Source: Helichrysum umbraculigerum
Taxonomy: Eukaryota; Streptophyta; Magnoliopsida; Asterales; Asteraceae
Direction: 5' to 3'
Assembly: GCA_949592205.1 (NCBI GenBank)
Contig: CATIUR010000003.1
Coordinates: forward strand, 20,560,001 to 20,624,000
Length of the DNA: 64,000 nucleotides
Made by a program: the position numbers and the translations under genes. A model generated the notes under the pieces. The model saw nothing but the letters and a program-made list of their open reading frames with translations. It had not been told where the DNA came from and made no database searches. Below, piece after piece: positions 54,241 through 64,000 of this stretch (the stretch's first letter is position 1; each line of letters begins with the position of its first letter).

Positions 54241-57200
54241 TAACTTGGATAATAGAGTTGTCGTTCTATTAAAAAAATTGTAAACAATGATTCTATAAAG
54301 GAAAAATACTCCGTGCAACAAACTGCATGGATTCATTCGTGCTCTAAGGAACTTATTCATTCATGCTCTAAGATTTAATTCAGGGACTAATTATGTACAA
54401 CTGTAAAAGTTGAAGGTTAAATGTGTAAAATATAAATTTTTCTCCACCTTTTATTGATCAACAACACCAAAGTTTTGTGCTGTTGACAGCACCAATGATA
54501 TTCCCTTAAATAAAAATGACACCCAGTAATAAAACACATCGGAACTTAATTTTTGGTTATAATCGATTTAAATGATTAATTAAAAGACAACACATTAGCC
54601 AATTAGGTATTTGAAAGTTTATGTAAGGTAAGGTATATACTATTAACAAAAGATACAATTTGAAAATTATAAAAAGTTATAGTGATATGTAATTTTTATT
54701 TTTAAATGGTATAAAAAGGTACCCAAAGTTAACTAAATTTTTTTACCTATATGGATTTTATTTAAAAATATAAGTTATTATATTTAGTCTTTTAATATAA
54801 ATAATATATCAAATTAAAAAACAAAAAGTGAAGTAATATTTATTACTACTATTCATTCAATAGTATCTCCTCATTTAGCTCCTGCTAAATATAGGAGGGC
54901 TTCAATTCGTTTAAGTCTAAACATAAATCACTTTGATTTGTTTAAGGTATTACTTGAAGAAGAAAAAAAACAAGTAACCAAAAATCCAACATAAGGAGCA
55001 CCCTTAGAGTTAGCCCCGTTTAAAAGATTTCCGATTCCGCACCTGCTTGCTTGGTTCAGACATTGTTATGTTACAAATGTCACTAATATTGTTCTGTTAC
55101 AAATGTCACTAATGTTCACCCTGTCTCTTGAATTTTTGACAATGCCTATTAGTAACTCCTCTTCCTTATAGTTACGACGCTATGTGGCTTACTGCGAGCT
55201 TGATCTGCTCTCCTGACCCTCGTGATCTGGATACATGTAATCAACTTCATTAGTACACTTAATCGAACTTGTACGTGTGTCTTGATGAAGATGTTACACG
55301 CTTACACTACTGCTGATCGATAAATGAAAATAGGTATATATGCAAATATGCAATCAAAAAACATAGATTTTCAAATTAAAGATTTAAGGTTGCGTTTGTT
55401 TCGCAAAATGTTTTTGATGAAAGTGGAATTCATCAAAGAAATTGTAATTTTAAAGAATGTAAATTCCTCTGAGTAAATAAATCTGATGACTTCAAATGCA
55501 ATCAATTCTGGAAGCAAAACAACATTGAATAGAATTGAGATTCCAATTCCATCAAATTCTGCGAATCAGACGCATTCCAAGAGTATAACGCATTCCAAGA
55601 GTATAATATTGTTGTCTTCATATATCTATCTTTTTTTATTAGGAATAGAAATTACTTTCTTGATTTTAGTTTCAATGTCACGTCAAAAATTTATAAATTA
55701 GAAACTTATATAAAAATACAACAATTTATGCAGAGTCGTAATGAATAATGAAATGTATTTAAAGTGTAACTATATATATACCGTTTCAATTAATTTATAC
55801 AAAAACGACAATAAATTACGTTATGTTTTTAATTTCTAGTAGATACTTATGTTGATCTACCTAGGGACAGAATTATGATTTACTATTTGGTGGGGCAAGT
55901 AAAAATAAAGTTCATTGTAAAATTTTGAAGGGTCAAAATTTATATCATAAAAAATCTTTTTTATAGTTTTTTATTTTATATATTTCTGCTGTTCGAAAAA
56001 AAAATCTTTTTTATATTATTTGAAAAATTTTTATAGTTGTTGCATCGACCTACAATATCCTTTTGTCTCCATGCGTTTCTTCACCTTTAATACGAGTAGG
56101 TTTCAAAAGCTCCCAATTTTAAAACGGAAACCAATGATTGGTTATTCTTTAAGGGGATGTACCATGTGATGCTATAATTTCCAAATGAATACATTTTCAA
56201 TAATTAATTTGATAAACAAAACTACTTTACTTTACTATATTATTAATAATTAGTAATAATTAAAAGGAAAAAAATGTGTAAAGAGGATACCCTTGACCTA
56301 AGAAGAGGGTCTTCGCCTTCATAATTTCTACATTACTCACCAAGAGGGAAGAGAGTGGAGTTACGTGACTTAAAATGAACAAAAACCACATTAATGTGAT
56401 CATATCACTCTGGTTTTCAGGTGATCGTCAATGTGATTGGATAAGGTGGTGGCGTTAATTTTATTGTATTTTTTTATGTAATAATATAAAAGGTAAAAAA
56501 AATGTTTGAATGTGAGTTCAAGTTATAGTGTGGTGAGTACGGTAAAAGGGAGTTCTAGTGTAACATAAAGGTGAAATGATGTGGCGCTAAAGTAGCAACA
56601 TTCTCTTCGGGTGGTCAAATGATCACTTACCATGTTCTAATCATTTATTTTCGAATCTTCGTGTGTACTTGTGTTAGGTGTGATAAGATATAATTACGTG
56701 TAGAAATATTTTCCAAAAATGAATTATTAGTGAATATCAATGTGCGCTTAATATTTTCGATACAATTAAAATCTCAAGAAAAATGAATTCTTTTGAAGAA
56801 AATTTGATGAATGTCAATTCAACTCATTTTTCTGACGAAACATCTTTATTCAATGAAGTCGGGATTAAATTCCATCAAATTCAATTCATGGAATTCTGTG
56901 AATCCAAATGCAATATTATAACCGTCAATGATCCATCTATCTATCTAGTGATTGAGGGTTAATTTGGAACTTTAATTAAGAGAGAAAGAAAAAGAAGTGT
57001 GATTCTATAAATAAAATAAAATAAAATAAAAAGTACCAACCGAATCTTATGGCTGCTAAAGGCATAGAAGAGGATATAAACTAACAAGTAAATAAAAATT
57101 GAGTTAAGTCACCATATAAATGATTGATGATGATTTGTGAATGCGCATGCAACAAAGACGAAAAGGCGATCCAAATGTTAATTCCCAAGTAGGATCTATC

Positions 57201-57869
57201 TCATTATATACTCCGTATCTAATCTATCTGCTGTACTATAACATGCTCGATCATGACCGAATATTAACTAAAAATACATTAATTAAAAGTAAAATCTAAC
57301 TAATCTTATTGCCGAATCATGACTCTACTTTAGACTCCACCAATACAGATTTTGTTGTTATTTCCTCCATCTCGTTCAAGTGTCCACTTGACTATACACA
57401 GGGTTTTAGCAATCTTCACTAACTACATCTTTCATCAATCAAATAATATATATACCCACTCAAGTTTTTTTATTGGTTGTTATACGAAAATGGATATTTA
57501 TTTGGCAAAACCGAAAATAGTAACAAAGACAATTGAAATGGAACATATGGAGTTTTTATATTTCACTTGAGAATGAAGTATTGATACAAGACCCAAATTA
57601 TTGGAACACAATATTTGTGAGGATGCTAATTAAGACCGGTGCCAACTTACGAGCCTCATTGACGAGCCCGTGTCAATGGTGTCAATGTCAATGAAATCGA
57701 GTTTGAAAACCATGAAATTTGTTTGCTTCGAGCGCATTTTCAAGGGAAATTTGGCCTGCAATTCTACATTGGTGGGGATGCACACAACAATTAGTCACTC
57801 TCTCGACTATTTGTTAACTTTGGCTAATGACTATATCATAACTTTGGGGTTGATTTGGCTAAAAGGCTT
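54241..57869. other. AT-rich intergenic sequence with small repeat relics
   Basis: No gene recognised. At 55,390-55,590 there is a possible small hAT-like MITE (GGTTGCGTTTGTTTCGCA against reversed GGAATGCGTCTGATTCGCA), followed by an 18-bp tandem duplication ACGCATTCCAAGAGTATA (55,570-55,605). Another stretch at 56,750-56,930 has a similar ATTCCATCAAATTCAATTC style. An AAATA-type simple repeat lies near 57,010-57,030. Confidence 0.45.
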
Positions 57870-58010
57870 GATGCGGTGATTCTTTGTTCGATTGGTTGGA
57901 TTTGGAAAGCGAGAAATAACAAAATCTTCCAAGGGACGACGACAATCTCGGCAAAGATTCTAGATAATATCATTGCCAACTCTTTTATATGGGTAAATGT
58001 GTGGCCTTAA
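57870..58010 (+). pseudogene. Fragment of a LINE-type reverse-transcriptase C-terminus
   Basis: A 46-codon frame ending in TAA reads like the last part of plant non-LTR retrotransposon proteins (SIGWIWKARNNKIFQG, then a helix ending in FIWVNVW). The zinc-binding and RT parts upstream are not readable. It could also be a relic of a host gene derived from such an element. No poly-A tail is visible. Confidence 0.4.
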
Positions 58011-58139
58011 AATTGAAGTGACACGGTCATTGTTGGCACCGTTGTGTCAGTTGTATGTCAGTTTGGGGAGTGCTGAGGTGACACAATTGGTACACCCACT
58101 GTTAGGAGTGGTTTAAGTGACCTTTCATTGAATTTAGAT

Positions 58140-58325
58140 CCCAAATTTATTGTTCACTTTTTCATTTTGAGATGTACCAAAATATTTGTCCACATCCAAA
58201 TTTCACCAATAAAAAAGCTTTAGTGTGATAAAGATAAACTCTTATTCGTGGGAAATTGTAATTATTGTACTTTTCTTAAATTGTGTGTTTCTTATATATA
58301 GACAATAAATTTGAGACAGGGTAAG
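58140..58325. mobile_element. Degenerate Stowaway-like MITE
   Basis: Inverted similarity between CCAAATTTATTGTTCAC at the left and (reversed) CTCAAATTTATTGTCTAT at the right, about 190 bp apart; the interior resembles the other Stowaway MITEs here. The outer ends are too decayed to define. Confidence 0.4.
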
Positions 58326-58572
58326 TAATTAAGAATAAGATTAAAATGTATATTAACTATCTAAAAAGACATGTATTAACTTGTAATCTATGGCTTCTAA
58401 ACTTTGAGGTGAAACACAAAATCTTTTAACTCTTGTCAAACTGTCCAAAATAGCCTAAATAGTAAATATACACCTAAACTTTATCCTAACACACGTTAAG
58501 GAAAGAAAAAAAAAAAAAAAAACATCCCAAATGAAAGCCCAAACTAGACCTATTGTAAACAACACCAACAAG

Positions 58573-59365
58573 TAGGGATGGCAATGGATCGGATATGGAT
58601 CGGATGATGCCATATCCACATCCATATCCATTTTAATATTTTCGTCCACATCCATATCCATATCCATATCCATTTAATTTCAATTTATCCATCCATATCC
58701 ATATCCGATGGATTAAGCGGGTTAATGGATGCCCGTTGGATATTCAAAAATGTTAAAAAAATTCCTAATATAAAATGAAACCAACAAATATTCTAACAAA
58801 AATAAATATATAAAGTTACATAAGGAAATATAGTCACAAGAGCGTGTAATCATTGTCGTGAATGAAGCATAATTTGTTACAATTACAGGTAAACATATAT
58901 TTTGACAAATGTAAATGTGTAATCTCTATGTTTATCGGCTAATCTCATATGTTATAATTGTCATCTATCGTGTATTGTGACTTCACTATATGATCGGAAG
59001 CAAAATTTGACTCGGCGTAATATATTTATGCACTTAAATTTGCTATATAAATCAATAATACCAAAAAACCTCTCAAATTTTCATTAGATATTCAAAATTT
59101 ATGACATTTATATAATCAATATTATGGTTTATATGTATGTGGATATGTATATTTATATGTATATATGCATGTATATGTATATGTATATGTATTTCGGGTG
59201 ATAATGGATAAATCCATGGGTGATGAATATCATCCATATCCGATCCGCTAATCATCCACATCCATATCCATATCCACTATTCGTCCATTTAGATCGTCCA
59301 TATCCACCATTAAGTGGATGGATCGGATGAATATCCAGTGGATCGGGTGTCCGTTGCCATCCCTA
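58573..59365. mobile_element. Non-autonomous hAT element rich in CCATAT repeats
   Basis: A 793-bp element with terminal inverted repeats TAGGGATGGCAA and TTGCCATCCCTA and a perfect 8-bp target duplication CCAACAAG (58,565-58,572 and 59,366-59,373). The interior near both ends consists of ATCCATATCCATAT-type repeats in inverted arrangement, plus GGATCGGAT motifs. It lacks a transposase. Confidence 0.92.
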
Positions 59366-59373
59366 CCAACAAG

Positions 59374-60542
59374 TCACGACTCAACTTGTTAATCATAACA
59401 ACAAATAACAACACTGGACTGCACTTTTAAGGTCTTATATGACCTTCGTACGGGAGAAACTTATTTTCATTCATTAAGCGCACGTTTCCACTTTTCATAG
59501 TTGTTTATAAAACACAAACTCATAATCAAACTAGAATAAATAAATAAATAATTTTTTCAACTCTGTCTAGTGTAGTTTGTTTTGCCTCAAAATAGTACTC
59601 CAATAGATTAAGAGCCGAAAGTAGACTTTTAGTAGGCCAAGTCAATAATGATGAGGGTTATGATAATACAAACCCATTAACATCATGATATTATAATCTA
59701 ATCCTGATAATCATGGGACCAAACCCAATTTAGAGATTTTCTTCTTTTATTAATTCAGGTAAAAGTTTCACTTTTTGGTATATATAACTTGGAGGGCTGG
59801 ATATTGTCAATCATTGAGAATTTGTTGGACGTTATCTGTGGGTGACATTCAAATTTAAGACATAAACTTTAACACTGATTAATCATTAAAAGCAAAATGT
59901 GTCGAGGCTTATATAAGAAAGATGTATGATCTGTGTAGGCGTGATCGAACTAGGCTTACGTGCACGGAGATGTAGTTATTTGTATTCTAACATTTATAGT
60001 ATGCAACAAAGTACTTAAGGTACATTGTATGTAATAAATTTTCAATTTATTGTTGTTGTATGTATTTTAGTGACATGTGAACTTGTAATAATACTATGTG
60101 TCACCTCGTATACTTTGTAATAATACTACGTGTCACCTCATATACTGACACGTGAGTGAAAGTACTGAAATTAAAAACTAATATACAACAACGATGAATA
60201 TTATGTTTATTACACATAATGGAAGCTCGAATAGTTCCGATATACACTGTGCAAATAATAGTCTCCTTTCATATTAAAAGAACCTTTCATCGCAGATGTT
60301 CGTACACAACACCTAATGTATTCAAATCGTTTTACGCTGATACAATCAGAGAATAGTTCATGGTAATTCATCATAATATAATTAGAAACATGATTTATGT
60401 GTCTAATGAGGGTGCCTAAAGAAAAATCGTTGGTGTGCTTATTAGGAACTACTTAATGTGCATTATATTCAATTCAGTATTACAATTAAAACAGGTTTAC
60501 GACAGAAATTAAAAATGGAAATTAAAATTAAAATTACATGTT
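59374..60542. other. Intergenic region 3' of ClpC
   Basis: AT-rich and without a recognisable gene. A TACTTTGTAATAATACTACGTGTCACCTC phrase is partly duplicated at about 60,080-60,140. Confidence 0.5.
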
Positions 60543-60673
60543 TTTATTACTACAAATTACAGTATAAAATTCCTTCAATATCTAAACCCCTATCATCTGG
60601 TCCAACAATGGATATGCAAATTCATGATATAAAAATTCCGAATTTAAACACATCCCAATACAAACAACATACC
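60543..60673 (-). other. ClpC 3' untranslated region with a splice donor and possible poly(A) signal
   Basis: Eleven nt past the stop codon, the minus strand reads CTCAAG followed by GTATGTT, a good plant splice donor (boundary 60,673/60,672), so the 3' UTR may contain an intron. AATAAA occurs on the minus strand at 60,543-60,548. The acceptor could not be fixed. Confidence 0.4.
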
Positions 60674-60684
60674 TTGAGTGCAAT

Positions 60685-63600
60685 TTACACCTCAATAGGT
60701 TCAGGCAAAGCCTCTGGTGGCGGAGCACCAGTGCTACCGTTGAGAACTGTCACATTTCCGTCAGCATCAACATCGACGATTACTGAATCGCCCTCCTTGA
60801 TATCTCGTGCAAGCATCTTCTCTGCCATGCTGTCTTCTAGAAGCCTCATGATGGCTCTTCTTAATGGTCTAGCACCATAACTTGGATTATATCCTTCTTC
60901 CACGACCCGATCCCTAAATCTTTCAGTTACTTGAAGCTCGATTTCTTTATTTTTCAGCCTGTCAAAAACTTCCTTCAGCATGATATCAGCAATCTCCTTG
61001 ACTTCCAATTTGGTCAACTGTCTGAACACGATCATTTCATCTAATCTGTTCAAGAACTCGGGTCTGAAATACTGTTTTAGTTCTTCTGTCACCAAGCTCT
61101 TGATTTTGTTGTAGCTGCTGTCCTTTTCATCATAGTCAAGGTCAAACCCGATTCTTCGCCCACCCTTTTCAATAACACTACTACCGACATTCGATGTCAT
61201 AATTAAAAGCGTATTTTTAAAGTCAACAGTTCTTCCTTTGCTGTCGGTCAACCTTCCGTCTTCGAGAATTTGAAGCATCATGTTGAAAACATCCGGGTGA
61301 GCCTTTTCAATTTCATCGAATAGGACAACGGTGTAAGGGCGGCGGCGGACTGCCTCGGTTAATTGACCACCTTCGGTGTAGCCGACGTACCCGGGAGGTG
61401 AACCAATGAGTTTGGAGACAGTGTGTCTCTCCATGAACTCACTCATATCTAGACGGATCATGGCTTCTTCTGACCCAAAGTAGTAAGTGGCAAGGGCTTT
61501 AGCAAGTTCAGATTTTCCGACTCCTGTAGGTCCGGAAAATATGAAGCTGGCGATGGGGCGGTTGGGGTTTTTTAGACCAACACGAGCACGGCGAATGGCT
61601 CGGCTTATGGCTTTGACAGCTTCATCTTGACCAATAATTCTTGTGTGAAGAGTTTCTTCCATTTTAAGAAGGCGATCAGATTCATCAGTGGAGACCTTCT
61701 CAACGGGTATGCCGGTCCAGGAAGAGACGATGTGCTGAATATCCACCTCTGTTACGGTGGGACCTTCCTCTCCTGCCTCGGTTTCTGCCTTGCTCATCTC
61801 TTTGTTTTTATCCACAAGTGCTGAGATCTGAGTTTTAAGATCCATTTCTCTATCACGCAATTCCCCAGCCTATATATACAGAACAAGATGTCAATATAGA
61901 GGTAATGTGCAAGTTGGGATGGACTCTAACAAGCCATTTTTAAGAAGGTCAAGCATAGTCGGGTAAGGTTGACCTGTGCTAATTTTCTTGTTTTCTTCAA
62001 CTTTCATACTAACTATATTAAACGCAGTTATATTATTTATTTAATATACTGCAGTGTCAAAAGTAGGAAAAAATGATAATGACGATGGATTGGGTGCTAA
62101 GTATCGCATGCTTACAAGTTAAAACCTCTTCTAAATCCTTTTATTGAGAACCTTTTTAGTTTTAGACTTTTAGCCCATTTGTGCCTGTTTGAGTATGATG
62201 TGTCACTGTCACCCGAACAAACCCAACAGATCACAAAAGAAGCCCAAATTGACCCACTTTTGTCCAGTTGGGTCAAGATTGTTCCTTCAGCTGAAAAACA
62301 ACACCAGAACAAGTAAAAAGATAGATACCTTTTCGAAGTCTTGACCCCGAACTGCTTCGTTTTTCTCTTTAGTTATCTGCCTAAGGTCCTTCTCGAGCTC
62401 TCGGGCTTCCTCTGGGAGCTGCACATGATATATTTATCAGAGTATGCCCTATAAAAAACTAAAGCAAGCAGAAAAGTGATATTAAGTTAATACACCTACT
62501 TGTGCATGACGAAGACGAACACGAGAACCAGCTTCATCAATTAAATCAATTGCTTTATCAGGAAGAAAACGGTCACTGCAGGTAAAATAGACAGTTAACA
62601 GATGGATATCGAAATGAAAACAAAAAATTTAGCTAGTGGAGAATGAGTTGAAAATGGTCAAACAAGATGAAGATCACCTAAAGTCTATTTTAAAAGCACA
62701 TAACCTTCCCCATTTTTATTTAAAGATTCGACTTATTTAACTAATGTAATAAAAGATGATCTTGTGTTCATAATTAATGCATTAGTTATTTGATACAAAA
62801 TGAAAAGACGTCGATAGCGGTTCAATCCAACCCGGTCTGTCCTGTTTCAACCATAACCCGTTTTGACCTGTTACTCAGCCCGTCCAACCCGACCCTATAT
62901 AGGTGATCATACTTCTTCAAAATATGACAAGGCACAAGGGAGTTAAAGTGAGCATTTAGTGAATCAATGTACCTTATGTACTGATATGATAACTGTGCTG
63001 CAGCAACTAATGATTCGTCAGTGTAACGAAGCTTATGATGGATTTCATATCGCTCACGAAGCCCCTTCAGAATCTGTATTGTCTCATCAACTGTTGGCTC
63101 GGGTACCTTTACGGGCTGGAATCGTCTCTCTAGTGCTGGGTCCTTCTCAATATGCTTGCGGTATTCATCCAGTGTGGTAGCACCAATACACTGTACCAAT
63201 AGAAATTTTAGATGACCATGGAAGCGATCAATGCAATAAATAGTAGGTTTATTTGAGTAATATCAAGTGTTACTACACAGCTAAATTTATTGCATCACTT
63301 GTTACTTACCTGCAATTCACCTCTAGCAAGAGCGGGCTTCAAGATGTTAGCAGCATCAATAGCCCCCTCTGCTGCTCCAGCTCCAATTAGTGTATGGACC
63401 TCATCAATAAATAGAATAATCTCATCACTTTGCTTAATTTCCTCCATCAATTTCTTTAACCTTTCCTCAAACTCTCCACGGTACTTTGTGCCAGCCACAA
63501 GAAGACCCATATCTAGAGTTATCACCTAAAAAATGAGAAAACATAAATCGTAACTATAATTTAAATATCAGCTTGGGTGTACATACTATACTTGATTTAT

Positions 63601-64000
63601 GAACTGTAAGATTTAAATTAATGAATTACTACCCACCTTCTTCCCCTCTATAGTTTCTGGAACATCACCGTTTGCAATTCTCTGGGCAAGGCCTTCAGCT
63701 ATGGCTGTCTTCCCAACACCAGGTTCTCCAATCAGGCAGGGATTGTTTTTCGTACGTCTGCCCAAAATTTGAGTAACTCTTTCGATTTGTGGCTGCCTTC
63801 CCACGACAGGATCCAGCTTACCCTATATAAGTAAAGAGAGTGAACTGTAAACATAATTTGCATAAAGAGGCAATCACTCTGCACTGATTTAATGTTCATT
63901 AAGCACACCTCCTCTGCTAGCTTTGTCAAGTTGGTGCCATATTCCTCAAGTGTTGGCATCTTATTGTTAGAGCTACCACCACCGACTCCAGCACCTACAG
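60685..64000 (-). CDS. ClpC: ClpC, chloroplast Hsp100/AAA+ chaperone subunit of Clp protease (3' part, 5' end outside window)
   Basis: Seven exons on the minus strand: 64,000-63,909 (open at the window edge), 63,822-63,637, 63,525-63,310, 63,190-62,973, 62,575-62,500, 62,418-62,329 and 61,869-60,685 (stop TAA). All introns have GT...AG ends and all frames join, giving about 687 residues of an expected 920-930. ClpC unfolds stromal proteins and feeds them to the ClpP/R core, and also works at the envelope import machinery. Visible: first AAA+ domain with Walker A GEPGVGKT and Walker B ILFIDEVH; middle coiled-coil region (exons [21 protein letters not shown]); second AAA+ domain with Walker A GPTGVGKS and Walker [13 protein letters not shown]; the IGF loop (RRIGFD) that docks to ClpP; and the C-terminal small domain. 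The transit peptide and N-terminal repeat domain lie beyond 64,000. No damage is seen. ClpC1 versus ClpC2 cannot be decided. Confidence 0.97.

Noticed and set aside
62822..62972. C-terminal extension of a ClpC exon ORF with ARFNSLVPC-like tail
   Set aside because: It is intron read-through; the exon ends at a clear AAG/GTACAT donor at 62,973 and the next exon restores the conserved ClpC sequence.

Overview
This 64 kb window is plant nuclear DNA, very probably from a eudicot of the daisy family (Asteraceae). That placement is an inference from the retroelement GAG and hAT protein types. The evidence for a plant is direct: a spliced chloroplast ClpC chaperone gene, a LOB-domain transcription factor, Ty1/copia and Ty3/gypsy LTR retroelements, and Stowaway, Mutator, PIF/Harbinger and hAT transposons.

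Layout. (1) Positions 1-29,505 are one old Ty1/copia-like element on the minus strand. Its 5' LTR is at 28,454-29,505, its broken gag at 26,131-28,405, and a very long extra ORF with its own TATA box at 25,098-270. Two gypsy elements have landed inside that extra ORF. E1 (2,057-13,660, Athila-like, TSD AGTGT) has 2.48 kb LTRs, a tRNA-Asp primer site and a gag-protease ORF. E2 (15,597-24,404, TSD GTACA) has a tRNA-iMet primer site, a small extra ORF and a gag with two zinc knuckles. (2) 29,511-31,326 holds three back-to-back small DNA transposons (Stowaway, a 9-bp-TSD Mutator-like element full of telomere-like repeats, and a PIF/Harbinger-like element). (3) 31,508-37,749 is a hAT element with a broken transposase and a broken second gene resembling the ATHILA ORF-1 family. 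(4) 37,758-40,413 is MITE-rich spacer. (5) 40,419-46,554 is E3, a young gypsy element (TSD ACAAT, LTRs of identical length) with gag only. (6) 49,181-49,675 is an intact LOB-domain gene. (7) 49,925-60,600 is AT-rich spacer with further transposon relics, including a clean hAT MITE. (8) 60,685-64,000 (minus) is the 3' two-thirds of a ClpC gene in seven exons; the gene runs off the window.

Main observations. All four LTR elements keep GAG, but no reverse transcriptase, RNase H or integrase is visible in any of them. All would need help from other copies to move. For the copia-like element this holds only for the part inside the window. In addition, E1, E2, E3, the hAT/ORF-1 unit and an LTR-like stretch near 53.8 kb each carry an array of a different short near-palindromic, CpG-containing word. 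E1, E2 and E3 each have ten modules. Most arrays repeat every 20-22 bp, about two helical turns. I regard these arrays as the best candidate for something undescribed.

Only two cellular protein genes were found, LOB-like and ClpC. Divergence figures are hand counts, and family names for repeats are inferences from structure.
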